Below the pieces are notes generated by a model, which searched no databases, had not been told where the DNA came from, and worked only from the letters and a program-made list of their open reading frames with translations. This document shows positions 44,918 to 53,313 of a stretch of DNA of 64,000 nt, one piece after another. The stretch lies in assembly GCF_019443085.1 (NCBI RefSeq), contig NZ_JAHZIL010000003.1, forward strand, positions 2,170,001-2,234,000. The letters run 5' to 3'. The translations under genes were made by a program, and so were the position numbers. Each line of letters starts with the position of its first letter. The first letter of the stretch is position 1. The stretch is from Marinobacter sp. F4218 (GTDB lineage: Bacteria > Pseudomonadota > Gammaproteobacteria > Pseudomonadales > Oleiphilaceae).

Positions 44918-45199
44918 ATGAGCCTTGGCCTGTCGCCGTTGTTGTTACTTGCGGGTATCCACAGCCTGGTGGGGCTGCCGGATTTTGAGCAGGCGAGACA
45001 GCGCGGACAGTTGCTCACGGTGTTGATGATTGATCTTGATTACTTCAAGCAGATCAATGATCGTTGGGGACACGCGGTCGGTGATGATGCCCTGCGTTTT
45101 GTAGCGGCCCTCCTGGCCGAAGAGTTACGGAATGTCGAGACCGTCGGGCGCATTGGTGGCGAGGAGTTTGCCGCGGTGCTCAATACCGGCAACCGGTTG
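44918..45199 (+). pseudogene. GGDEF diguanylate cyclase remnant
   Basis: An open stretch of about 93 codons contains a recognisable GGDEF core: LTVLMIDLDYFKQINDRWGHAVGDDALRFV, then VGRIGGEEFAAVL with GGEEF at codons 80-84. Parts are missing: the usual xLTGLxNRR block is shortened to HSLVGLPDF, the N-terminal sensor is absent, and after GGEEF the reading passes into unrelated sequence that overlaps eutB in another frame. The C-terminal half of the domain is gone. It looks like a decayed or internally deleted gene whose end was replaced by the eutBC segment. Confidence 0.75.
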
Positions 45200-45212
45200 G
45201 TGGAGAAATGCG

Positions 45213-46625
45213 ATGCGTCACCCTTACTCGTTTATGCTGGGGGGCCGGACATGGCAGTTCCGGAACCTGGTAGAGCTGATGGCCAAGGCCACCCCGGCCC
45301 GCTCGGGGGATCGCCTGGCGGGGGTCATTGCCGGGTCAGACGAAGAACGGGTCGTGGCCCAGATGAAGTTGGCGGAGCTGCCGCTGAAAACCTTCCTGTC
45401 AGAGGCGCTGATCCCCTACGAGTCCGATGAAGTCACACGCCTGATCCTGGATGATCACGATGCCGGCGCGTTCAGCGTCATTTCCCATCTCACCGTCGGC
45501 GATTTCAGGAACTGGCTGCTCGGCGACCTCGCCACACCCGAAGCATTGGCGGCCCTCAGACCCGGGCTGACGCCGGAAATGGTGGCGGCGGTGAGTAAGC
45601 TGATGCGCAATCAGGATCTGATCCTGGTGGCCAGGAAGTGCCGGGTCGAGACCGCGTTCCGCAGCACCATAGGCCTGGCCGGGCGGCTGTCCACGCGTCT
45701 GCAGCCCAACCACCCCAGCGACGATATCACCGGTATTGCGGCCAGCATCCTTGATGGCCTGCTCTACGGCAGTGGCGACGCCGTGATCGGCATCAATCCC
45801 GCGACCGACAACGTGGCCCAGGCCACCCGTCTGATGCGGCTGGTGGACGAGATCATCAGCAAATACGAGATTCCTACCCAGTCCTGTGTCCTAACCCACG
45901 TGACCAACACCCTTGAAGCCATTGAGCAAGGCGCTCCGGTTGACCTGGTTTTCCAGTCGATCGGCGGCACTGAGGCGACCAACCAGAGCTTTGGCTTCAG
46001 TCTCGCGACCCTGAAGGAAGCCCGTGAGGCCGCGCTTTCACTGAATCGGGGTACGGTCGGTCGGAACGTCATGTACTTTGAAACCGGACAGGGCAGCGCC
46101 CTGTCCGCGGATGCGCATCACGGGCTGGACCAGCAAACCTGTGAGGCCCGGGCCTATGCCGTCGCCCGGAAGTTCGATCCGCTGCTGGTGAATACCGTGG
46201 TCGGATTCATCGGACCCGAATACCTGTTCGATGGCAAGGAGATTATCCGGGCCGGACTGGAGGATCACTTCTGCGGCAAACTCCTGGGGCTGCCCATGGG
46301 GTGTGACATCTGCTACACCAATCATGCCGAGGCCGACCAGAATGACATGGATAACCTGCTGACCCTGCTCGGAGTGGCGGGTTGCAGCTTCATCATGGGC
46401 ATTCCGGGCTCCGATGACATCATGCTTAACTACCAGACCACCTCCTTCCACGATGCGCTCTACGCCCGCCGGGTGCTGGACTTGCGGCCGGCGCCCGAGT
46501 TCGAGGCCTGGCTCGACCGAATGAAGATTTTCACGGATACCTCTCGGCACGAGCCCAGTGCCCTGCTGCCGGACGTGTTCCGAAAAAGTTTGAAGGGGTT
46601 GCCCGGGGAGGCCAGAGATGACTGA
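45213..46625 (+). CDS. eutB: Ethanolamine ammonia-lyase large subunit
   Basis: Adenosylcobalamin-dependent lyase subunit that splits ethanolamine to acetaldehyde and ammonia; 470 residues, slightly longer than E. coli EutB (453). It has family blocks ARSGDRLAGVIAGSDEERV, RLQPNHPSDDI, GDAVIGINPATDN, FETGQGSALSADAHHG, VNTVVGFIGPEYLFDGKEIIRAGLEDHF, MGCDICYTNHAEADQN and GIPGSDDIMLNYQTT. The start ATG follows GGAG that lies in the GGDEF remnant. It overlaps eutC by 8 bp. No microcompartment, reactivase (eutA) or regulator is visible nearby. Confidence 0.96.
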   Translation: MRHPYSFMLGGRTWQFRNLVELMAKATPARSGDRLAGVIAGSDEERVVAQMKLAELPLKTFLSEALIPYESDEVTRLILDDHDAGAFSVISHLTVGDFRNWLLGDLATPEALAALRPGLTPEMVAAVSKLMRNQDLILVARKCRVETAFRSTIGLAGRLSTRLQPNHPSDDITGIAASILDGLLYGSGDAVIGINPATDNVAQATRLMRLVDEIISKYEIPTQSCVLTHVTNTLEAIEQGAPVDLVFQSIGGTEATNQSFGFSLATLKEAREAALSLNRGTVGRNVMYFETGQGSALSADAHHGLDQQTCEARAYAVARKFDPLLVNTVVGFIGPEYLFDGKEIIRAGLEDHFCGKLLGLPMGCDICYTNHAEADQNDMDNLLTLLGVAGCSFIMGIPGSDDIMLNYQTTSFHDALYARRVLDLRPAPEFEAWLDRMKIFTDTSRHEPSALLPDVFRKSLKGLPGEARDD

Positions 46626-47448
46626 TTCCCGAAACGGGCTGGTGACCGAAAATGCCTGGCGGCGCCTGCGTCGCTACACCGATGCCCGAATCGGTCTGGG
46701 GCGAGCCGGGATCAGCCTGCCCACGTCCGAATTGTTGGCGTTCCAATTGGCTCACGCCCGGGCGCGGGATGCGGTGCATTTTCCACTGGATGTGGACCGG
46801 CTGGTTGAATCCCTCAACAGCCTGGGCGAGGTGAAGGCGCTTGGCGTGCCTGTCGTGCTGCACAGCCGGGCTGAGGACCGCTTCACCTACCTGCAGCGGC
46901 CCGATCTGGGCCGGCGTTTGTCCGAGCAGGGGCATGAGCGGCTGGTGGCCGCCGGGCAAGCAAAAGCCCCGGCAGCTGACCTCGCCATCGTTATCGTAGA
47001 CGGGTTGTCTTCCTCTGCGGTTCAGAACAACGTGGTCCCGTTTCTGGACCGTTTTCTCAACGACCTGGGGCGTGCAAGTGAGGGCTGGCAACTGGCGCCA
47101 CTGACAATCGTGCAGCAGGGTCGGGTTGCCATTGGAGATGAGGTCGGTAACCTGCTCAGGGCACGAATGGTGGTGGTGCTGATAGGCGAACGCCCGGGGC
47201 TTAGCTCCCCGGACAGCCTCGGTATCTACCTCACGTTCGGGCCGGAGCCTGGCCTTTCCGACGCATGCCGGAACTGTATTTCCAACGTCCGGCCCGCAGG
47301 GCTCAGTTTTGACGACGCCAGCCAACGCCTCCTCTACCTGATTCGCGAAGCCGATCGCCTCAGGCTTTCAGGGGTGGGGCTGAAGGATCGCACAGAGGAG
47401 GTGGTGATCGAACAGGACCGAGCCAGCAACACGTTTCTGACCCGCTGA
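46618..47448 (+). CDS. eutC: Ethanolamine ammonia-lyase small subunit
   Basis: 276 residues, partner of EutB, helping to bind adenosylcobalamin. Seen: LRRYTDARIGLGRAGISLPTSELLAFQLAHARARDAVH, DLAIVIVDGLSSSAVQ, RVAIGDEVGNLLRARMVVVLIGERPGLSSPDSLGIYLTF and CISNVRPAGLSFDDA. Start overlaps eutB. The pair lets the cell use ethanolamine as nitrogen or carbon source in the cytosol. Confidence 0.96.
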   Translation: MTDSRNGLVTENAWRRLRRYTDARIGLGRAGISLPTSELLAFQLAHARARDAVHFPLDVDRLVESLNSLGEVKALGVPVVLHSRAEDRFTYLQRPDLGRRLSEQGHERLVAAGQAKAPAADLAIVIVDGLSSSAVQNNVVPFLDRFLNDLGRASEGWQLAPLTIVQQGRVAIGDEVGNLLRARMVVVLIGERPGLSSPDSLGIYLTFGPEPGLSDACRNCISNVRPAGLSFDDASQRLLYLIREADRLRLSGVGLKDRTEEVVIEQDRASNTFLTR

Positions 47449-47473
47449 ATAACCGCACGGCGAGGCGAGGGAG

Positions 47474-48268
47474 TTATTTGCCGGAAAAGGCTGCTGGCCT
47501 CTTGGCGAGAAACGCCGATACGCCCTCGGCGAAGTCGGCTGATTCCGTGGCCTTCAGGAATGCCTGTCGCTCCGCCTCCAGGTGAGCCTCGAGAGGACTG
47601 CCGCTGGCATCATCCACCAGTCTGCGAAATGCGCCAAAAGCCTTTGTTGGCCCATTGGCGACCCGGTGAACGACGGCCGCCAGAGTTTTGTCAAACTCTC
47701 CTTGCGGTGACACTTCGGTCACCAGACCCCATTGTTTCGCTTCGATTGCGGTCAGGGTGCGGCCAAGCATCATCATTTCCGTGGCCCGTGCGGATCCGAT
47801 CTTGTGGGGCAGAAACCACGTACCACCGCAGTCAGGTACAGTGCCTATCCCATTGTAGGCAATCAGGAACCGGGCGCTTTCCTCGGCCACGATCAGATCT
47901 GCCATCAGTGCAAGGCTAAGGCCGGCGCCAGCGGCGGCTCCCTTAACCCCGGCGATCACCGGAGCATCCATGGCTCGCAGCTTGAGAATGGCGGGAATCA
48001 GTGCATCAAGCATTCCGTTCACCGCCTCCCGGGTCTGAACGGGAGAGCCGGACATACTGGCGACATCGCCGCCCGCCATGAATGCGCGTCCTGCACCAGT
48101 CAGAACCACGCATCGAAGCCCGGGTTTGCCAGCCAGGTCTTTGACTGCATGGTGAAAGGCCTGAGCCATGGGCACGTCGATGGCGTTAAGAACTTCCGGT
48201 CGATTAAAGGTCAGGGTAGCCACACCGGTTTTCTCATTGAACGCAGGGGTCACAGGCAGGGTTGTCAT
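47474..48268 (-). CDS. PaaG-like enoyl-CoA hydratase/isomerase
   Basis: 264 residues. It resembles PaaG (1,2-epoxyphenylacetyl-CoA isomerase): LTFNRPEVLNAID, LTGAGRAFMAGGDVASM, GVKGAAAGAGLSLALMADLIV, NGIGTVPDCGGTWFLPHKIG with the Asp of PDCGGTW that is catalytic in PaaG, and the ending EGVSAFLAKRPAAFSGK. The gene diverges from the livGHM-acyl-CoA synthetase operon, so a shared CoA-thioester pathway is plausible. Start at MTTLPVT, where an AACAACAA motif runs into the ATG. Confidence 0.85.
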   Translation of the reverse strand: MTTLPVTPAFNEKTGVATLTFNRPEVLNAIDVPMAQAFHHAVKDLAGKPGLRCVVLTGAGRAFMAGGDVASMSGSPVQTREAVNGMLDALIPAILKLRAMDAPVIAGVKGAAAGAGLSLALMADLIVAEESARFLIAYNGIGTVPDCGGTWFLPHKIGSARATEMMMLGRTLTAIEAKQWGLVTEVSPQGEFDKTLAAVVHRVANGPTKAFGAFRRLVDDASGSPLEAHLEAERQAFLKATESADFAEGVSAFLAKRPAAFSGK

Positions 48269-48476
48269 TGTTGTTTGTCTCCCGTCTTTGCTTCTTTGAT
48301 GAAGCATAGGACAGACCGCCTTGGTTTTTATGGCCGGGTTGGACTATTTTGTATGTGGCTCAGGACATTGGCCTGACGTTTACGACAACAACAATAATCA
48401 CAATCTCCTTGTGTGCGAGGCAAAAACGGAGCGTTCATGGCTCTGCTTCCTTGTGCCCGGAGTGCGGGGAGGAATA

Positions 48477-49289
48477 TTGAGTATCCTCGAAATAAGTAAC
48501 CTGTCGCTGTCTTTTGGTGGCGTGAAGGCATTGCAGGACGTCAGCTTTCGGGTGCCGGAAAACACGATCACCACAGTCATCGGACCAAACGGCGCTGGTA
48601 AAACGTCGCTTTTTAACTGCATCTCCGGCTTCTACAAGCCCCAACAGGGCACCATTCGCTATCAGGGCGAGGTGTTGGCGGGGGTCAAGCCACCAGCCCG
48701 TGCAGCCATGGGGCTGGCACGGACCTTCCAGAACATTGCCCTGTTCCGGGGTATGACGGTGCTCGATAACATCAAACTCGGTGCCCACGTGCATATGAAG
48801 AGCGGCTTGCTGAGTTCGCTCGCGTATTTCGGGGCGGCCCGCCGGGAAGAAATGGCCGTGCGTCGTGAGGTAGAGCGCCACATTATTGATTTTCTGGAAA
48901 TTGATCATATTCGCCGGCAGCCGGTGGCAAGTCTTTCCTATGGTCTGCAGAAACGGGTAGAGCTGGCTCGCGCCCTGGCCATGCGCCCGAAAGTGCTGAT
49001 GCTGGATGAGCCGGTAGCGGGGATGAATCGGGAAGAAAAGGAAGACATGGCCCGCTTTATTCTCGATATCCGGGAAGAATGGGACGTGACCGTGCTGATG
49101 GTGGAGCACGATATGGGCATGGTGATGGACATCTCCGACCACATCGCCGTGCTCAATTTCGGCCAGGTTATTACCGAGGGCTTGCCGGCCGACGTCCAGA
49201 ACAACCCTGAGGTCATCAAGGCATACCTCGGCAACAGCGATATGGACAGCCTGCGCAAGAAACTGAATCCCCAGCGGGAGGTGGCCTAG
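48477..49289 (+). CDS. Branched-chain-type ABC transporter ATPase LivG (TTG start)
   Basis: 270 residues: Walker A GPNGAGKT (37-44), signature SLSYGLQKRVELARA, Walker B VLMLDEPVAG, then VLMVEHDMGMVMDISDH. The only good start is TTG at 48477, preceded by GGGGAGGA; the frame is open 50 codons further but without homology. It is first in the livG-livH-livM-binding protein-livF-ligase operon. The last base of its TAG is the first base of livH. Confidence 0.92.
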   Translation: MSILEISNLSLSFGGVKALQDVSFRVPENTITTVIGPNGAGKTSLFNCISGFYKPQQGTIRYQGEVLAGVKPPARAAMGLARTFQNIALFRGMTVLDNIKLGAHVHMKSGLLSSLAYFGAARREEMAVRREVERHIIDFLEIDHIRRQPVASLSYGLQKRVELARALAMRPKVLMLDEPVAGMNREEKEDMARFILDIREEWDVTVLMVEHDMGMVMDISDHIAVLNFGQVITEGLPADVQNNPEVIKAYLGNSDMDSLRKKLNPQREVA

Positions 49290-50167
49290 TGGACTGGTTG
49301 TTCTTTGGTGAAATCAGTCTTGCCGGCCTGGCTATGGGCGGCCTCTATGCCCTGATTGCTCTGGGCTTTGTGATCATCTACAAGGCGACCCGCGTCATCA
49401 ACTTTGCGATCGGCGAGATCATGATGTTCGCGGCTTATCTGTTCCTGGCCTTTGCCGGTGGTCTGGAAATGTCACCCTGGGTCGCGCTTCCTCTGGCGGT
49501 GCTGGGGGGCAGTATTCTCGGTGGCGTGATCGAGAAGGTGATGATTCGGCCCATGCTTGGGGAATCGCCAATATCAGTGGTCATGGTCACCATTGGTGTT
49601 GCCAGCATACTGGTGGGACTGGTGGAGCTGATCTGGGGCGCAGATCCTCAGTTGCTTCCCCGCTTTTTGCCTCGTGAACCGGTGTTTATCGGTGAGATGT
49701 ATCTGGCGCCAAAAATTGCCTATGGGTTCCTCATTGGTGCCGCTCTGCTGATCCTTTACCTGTTGTATTTCCGCTTCTCCAGGGGGGGCGTTGCCTTGCG
49801 CGCGACTGCCTCGGACCAGGCGGCCGCTTACTCCATGGGCATCAATGTACGCCGGGTGTTTAATCTGGCCTGGGTTTTTGGCTCACTGGCCGCCTCTCTG
49901 GCGGGCGTTCTGGTGGCTGCGACCGGTGGCCTCAGCCCGCAATTCGGCGCAATCGGTCTCAGTGTGCTGGTCGTCGTTATCGTCGGTGGCCTCGACAGCA
50001 TTCTGGGCGCATTGATTGCCGGGGTGTTTATCGGCTGGCTCGAAACCGTTGCCGGCGCCTATCTCGGTGGTGAATACCGGATGCCGGCCACTTTTGCCGT
50101 GCTCGCGGTGATTCTGGTGATTCGCCCCTATGGCCTTTTCGGCACCCACGAAATAGAGCGAGTGTAA
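49289..50167 (+). CDS. Branched-chain-type ABC transporter permease LivH (GTG start)
   Basis: 292 residues, multi-pass permease: GGLYALIALGFVIIYKATRVINFAIGEIMMF, and VVVIVGGLDSILGALIAGVFIGWLETVAG. Starts with GTG, overlapping the livG stop by one base. Companion of LivM. Confidence 0.92.
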   Translation: MDWLFFGEISLAGLAMGGLYALIALGFVIIYKATRVINFAIGEIMMFAAYLFLAFAGGLEMSPWVALPLAVLGGSILGGVIEKVMIRPMLGESPISVVMVTIGVASILVGLVELIWGADPQLLPRFLPREPVFIGEMYLAPKIAYGFLIGAALLILYLLYFRFSRGGVALRATASDQAAAYSMGINVRRVFNLAWVFGSLAASLAGVLVAATGGLSPQFGAIGLSVLVVVIVGGLDSILGALIAGVFIGWLETVAGAYLGGEYRMPATFAVLAVILVIRPYGLFGTHEIERV

Positions 50168-50168
50168 G

Positions 50169-51212
50169 ATGCGCATCGGTGACGCAAAACAAACCTATGA
50201 GGCCGATGAGGCCATCTGGACCAGCCCGACCCAGAAGTTCTGGTTCGCTCTTTTTCTGCTTGCGCTTCTGGTCTTTCCGCTCATGGCTAATGCCTACCTT
50301 CTGTATCTGGGCTGCCTGGTTGGCATCGCAGTCATCAGCACAACGGGCCTTAACATCCTGACCGGATTTACCGGCCTTATCTCCCTGGGGCAGGCCGGAT
50401 TTATGGGTGTGGGTGGTTACACCGTTGCCTGGTTTTCCCTGAATACCGGTTTGCCCTTCCCGGTGACGCTATTGTTGGCAGGGCTGCTGGCTGCCGCCGT
50501 GGGCATTCTGGTGGGGTTGCCGTCATTACGGGTGAAAGGGTTGTATCTGGCCATTGCCACGTTGGCTGCCAGCGTGTTCCTGCATTTTATCTTTGCCGAG
50601 TGGGAGTCCGTTACCGGAGGCATGGGCGGACTGAGCCTGGAACCCGCCCATTTGTTCGGCGTCACGTTCCAGAGTGATTTCAGGATGTACTTTATCATCG
50701 TACCGCTGGCGGTACTGATGGTGTTTGCAGCGCGGAATGTCTTCCGGACCCGCATCGGGCGGGCATTTATCGCGATCCGGGATCGAGATATTTCGGCGGA
50801 GATCCTGGGGATCGACCTGTTGCGCTACAAGCTCATGTCTTTCGCACTCAGCTCGTTTTATGCGGGCGTTGCGGGCGGCCTTTTTGCCTATTTCTACCGG
50901 GTCGTAACGCCGGAGAGTTTCCCTCTGTCCATGTCCATTTTCTATCTCGCGGCGGTGATCGTCGGGGGTATGGGTAATCTGCTGGGCGGGATTCTCGGGG
51001 CGGCCTTCATGACCCTGATTCCGGAGATTCTGAAATTGCTGACGGCTGCCCTGACGCCCTTCTACCCCAACGCCCCGGTATTTATGTCGCCAATGCTGGA
51101 GATTATCTTCGGCGCACTGATTGTCGGCTTCCTGATTTTTGAGCCGCACGGGCTGGCGGAGATCTGGCATCGAATTCGACGCTTTTTCAGTTTGTGGCCC
51201 TTCAGAAACTAA
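50169..51212 (+). CDS. Branched-chain-type ABC transporter permease LivM
   Basis: 347 residues, multi-pass permease: STTGLNILTGFTGLISLGQAGFMGVGGYT, FRTRIGRAFIAIRDRDISAEILGID and FYLAAVIVGGMGNLLGGILGA. It begins one base after livH. A charged N-terminal leader of about 25 residues precedes the first membrane segment. Confidence 0.92.
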   Translation: MRIGDAKQTYEADEAIWTSPTQKFWFALFLLALLVFPLMANAYLLYLGCLVGIAVISTTGLNILTGFTGLISLGQAGFMGVGGYTVAWFSLNTGLPFPVTLLLAGLLAAAVGILVGLPSLRVKGLYLAIATLAASVFLHFIFAEWESVTGGMGGLSLEPAHLFGVTFQSDFRMYFIIVPLAVLMVFAARNVFRTRIGRAFIAIRDRDISAEILGIDLLRYKLMSFALSSFYAGVAGGLFAYFYRVVTPESFPLSMSIFYLAAVIVGGMGNLLGGILGAAFMTLIPEILKLLTAALTPFYPNAPVFMSPMLEIIFGALIVGFLIFEPHGLAEIWHRIRRFFSLWPFRN

Positions 51213-51256
51213 ACGAGTCCGTTTTTTCGTGTTTCAGACAGAACCGACGCAACAGC

Positions 51257-51264
51257 AACAACAA
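51257..51264 (+). promoter_or_regulatory. AANAANAA motif (AACAACAA) before binding-protein gene
   Basis: AACAACAA in a CAA-rich leader, 9 nt before the AAGGAG ribosome site of the binding-protein gene. Candidate Hfq/Crc-type site or translation enhancer; inferred. Confidence 0.4.
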
Positions 51265-51285
51265 AAAGCAGCAAGGAGAAGAAAC

Positions 51286-52494
51286 ATGTTCAGAAATATC
51301 CTCAAAAGCGGCCGCCGACTGGCAGGTCTGGGTAGTCTTGTCGCAGCACTGACGGTGGCGGCGCCTGCCTTGGCCCAGGACAAAGAGCCTATCGTATTCG
51401 GCGGGTCGATCCCCCTTTCCGGCGTCTTTGCCTTCGCCGGTGTGCATCTGCATGCCGGGCTGACGGATTACACCAGTTGGATAAACAGCCAGGGTGGGAT
51501 TAACGGTCATCCGGTGAAGTACGTGATGGAAGACACCGGTTATGAAGTGGACCGTTCCGTGGCCGCGTTCAAGAAGATCACCGGCAGTAACACGGTTCCG
51601 GTTTACTACGGCGATAGTACCGGGTTCATGAAGACAATTGCCTCGGAACTGAATAGCAGAGGCACCACACTTATGAGCGGTGCCTCCTTTGCGACCGCAC
51701 TGACGGACAATGAACAGTACCCGTATCAGTTCATTCCCGGCCCGAACTATAGCCAGATGTTCGGCATCATCCTGGAATACATTGCCTCCCAGGGTGAGGG
51801 TGGAGAAAAACCAACGGTGGCGTTTGTCTACAGTGACACCGAGTTCGGCAAAGACCCCATTGAAAATGGCAAGGAAAAAGCTGCGGAACTGGGCATTGAT
51901 GTGGTGGAAGAAATTGTCACCAAACCGGGCAGCGTGGATGTGTCTGCAGAGGTGCTGAAGTTGCGGCGCGTGCGCCCGGATTACGTGGTGTTCCATGGCT
52001 ACGTGCTGTCACCCATCAACGAGTTCATGGTGCAGATGCGCCAGATGGGGCTGGATACCCAGTTCATGGGCACCTTCTGGTCGTCTGACAAGCTGATCAT
52101 CGACAAGATGGGTGCGGATGCCGACGGTTATATGGGCGTCATGCCCTACAACTACTACGACAGCCAGGAAAGCGGGCCTATGCTGGATGCGCTGCGTGCC
52201 CAGGCTGAAAAGAGCGACCCGGAAGCAGGTTATCGCCCCACGGGCTACATGCAGGGCTGGTTCAACGCCATGGTCTGGACCGAGGTGGTCAAGCGTACCC
52301 TCGATGCCGGTAAGGAATTGAATGCGGAGAACATGGCTGCATCGCTCGCTTCCATCAAGGACTGGGACACCGGCGGTATTATCGGTGTTCCCGTGACGGC
52401 GAAAAACATGTCGTTCCCGGTCGGTCGTATCTGGCGGGTCAACGCAGAGGAAGGCCGTTACGAGCCGGTATCAGACTGGATCCAACTCGACTGA
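51286..52494 (+). CDS. Periplasmic substrate-binding protein of second branched-chain-type ABC system
   Basis: 402 residues, signal peptide (SLVAALTVAAPALAQ), type I periplasmic fold: VFGGSIPLSGVFAFAGVHLHAGLTDYTSWINSQGGINGHPVKYV, PVYYGDSTGFMK, VAFVYSDTEFGKDPIENGKEKA. It sits between livM and livF. The downstream acyl-CoA synthetase suggests that the ligand is a carboxylic acid needing CoA activation, for instance an aromatic or aliphatic acid. Ligand not readable. Confidence 0.9.
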   Translation: MFRNILKSGRRLAGLGSLVAALTVAAPALAQDKEPIVFGGSIPLSGVFAFAGVHLHAGLTDYTSWINSQGGINGHPVKYVMEDTGYEVDRSVAAFKKITGSNTVPVYYGDSTGFMKTIASELNSRGTTLMSGASFATALTDNEQYPYQFIPGPNYSQMFGIILEYIASQGEGGEKPTVAFVYSDTEFGKDPIENGKEKAAELGIDVVEEIVTKPGSVDVSAEVLKLRRVRPDYVVFHGYVLSPINEFMVQMRQMGLDTQFMGTFWSSDKLIIDKMGADADGYMGVMPYNYYDSQESGPMLDALRAQAEKSDPEAGYRPTGYMQGWFNAMVWTEVVKRTLDAGKELNAENMAASLASIKDWDTGGIIGVPVTAKNMSFPVGRIWRVNAEEGRYEPVSDWIQLD

Positions 52495-52503
52495 GGCCGT
52501 TGT

Positions 52504-53313
52504 ATGGAAGCCTTGCTGGAAATCGATAATATCGAGGTGGTTTACAACAAGGCGGTGCAGGTCCTCCGGGGCCTGTCACTGCGGGTACCCCGTGGCGCCA
52601 TCGTGGCGCTGCTGGGTTCCAACGGTGCCGGCAAGTCCACAACACTGAAAAGTGTGTCCGGTCTTTTAAGCCTGGAGGACGGTGAAGTGACCGCGGGTGA
52701 AGTCCGGTTTAACGGTGCCAATGTAAAGGAAGTGGCACCGGAAAAGCTGGTGCGTAGCGGTTTGTTCCATGTGATGGAAGGGCGCCGGGTGTTTGAGGAC
52801 CTGACCGTTGAGGAAAACCTGATTGCGGCCACATATGCCCTGAGTGGTCGCAAGCAGTCTCTCGCTGACTCCTACGAACTGGTTTATAACTACTTTCCGC
52901 GCCTCAAGGAACGCCGTAAGCAGCTGGCGGGTTATCTGTCCGGTGGCGAGCAGCAAATGCTCGCGCTGGGTCGTGCACTGATTGCCCAGCCGGAACTGAT
53001 CATGCTGGATGAGCCTTCCCTGGGACTGGCGCCCCTGTTGGTGGAGGAAATATTTACGATCGTCTCTCGAATTAACCGCGAGCAGGGCACGGCGATCCTG
53101 CTGGTGGAGCAGAACGCGGCGGTATCGCTGGCGATCGCTTCTTATGGCTACATCATGGAAAACGGAAAGATTGTAATTGACGGGCCGGCAGAGAAACTTG
53201 CCGCCAATGAAGATGTGCAGGAATTCTACCTGGGGGTCGGTGGCAAGGAGGGGGCGGCCCGCAGTTACCGAGATATAAAGCACTACAAACGCCGTAAACG
53301 GTGGCTGTCATGA
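52504..53313 (+). CDS. Branched-chain-type ABC transporter ATPase LivF
   Basis: 269 residues: Walker A GSNGAGKS (38-45), FHVMEGRRVFEDLTVEENLI typical of LivF, signature LSGGEQQMLALGRAL, Walker B LIMLDEPSLGLAP. A basic C-terminal tail (YKRRKRWLS) is longer than in E. coli LivF. The stop overlaps the ligase start by 4 bp. Confidence 0.92.
   Translation: MEALLEIDNIEVVYNKAVQVLRGLSLRVPRGAIVALLGSNGAGKSTTLKSVSGLLSLEDGEVTAGEVRFNGANVKEVAPEKLVRSGLFHVMEGRRVFEDLTVEENLIAATYALSGRKQSLADSYELVYNYFPRLKERRKQLAGYLSGGEQQMLALGRALIAQPELIMLDEPSLGLAPLLVEEIFTIVSRINREQGTAILLVEQNAAVSLAIASYGYIMENGKIVIDGPAEKLAANEDVQEFYLGVGGKEGAARSYRDIKHYKRRKRWLS

Noticed and set aside
44918-45430. Intact small diguanylate cyclase gene before eutB.
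   Set aside because: Only the GGDEF core is recognisable; the LTGLPN block is shortened, the C-terminal half is absent, and the later codons overlap eutB in another frame.
48381-48408. CAA/AAT-rich stretch similar to one near 44858-44880, considered as a repeat pair.
   Set aside because: The similarity is low-complexity A/C-rich sequence only, without matching flanks, so no mobile or repeat element can be claimed.
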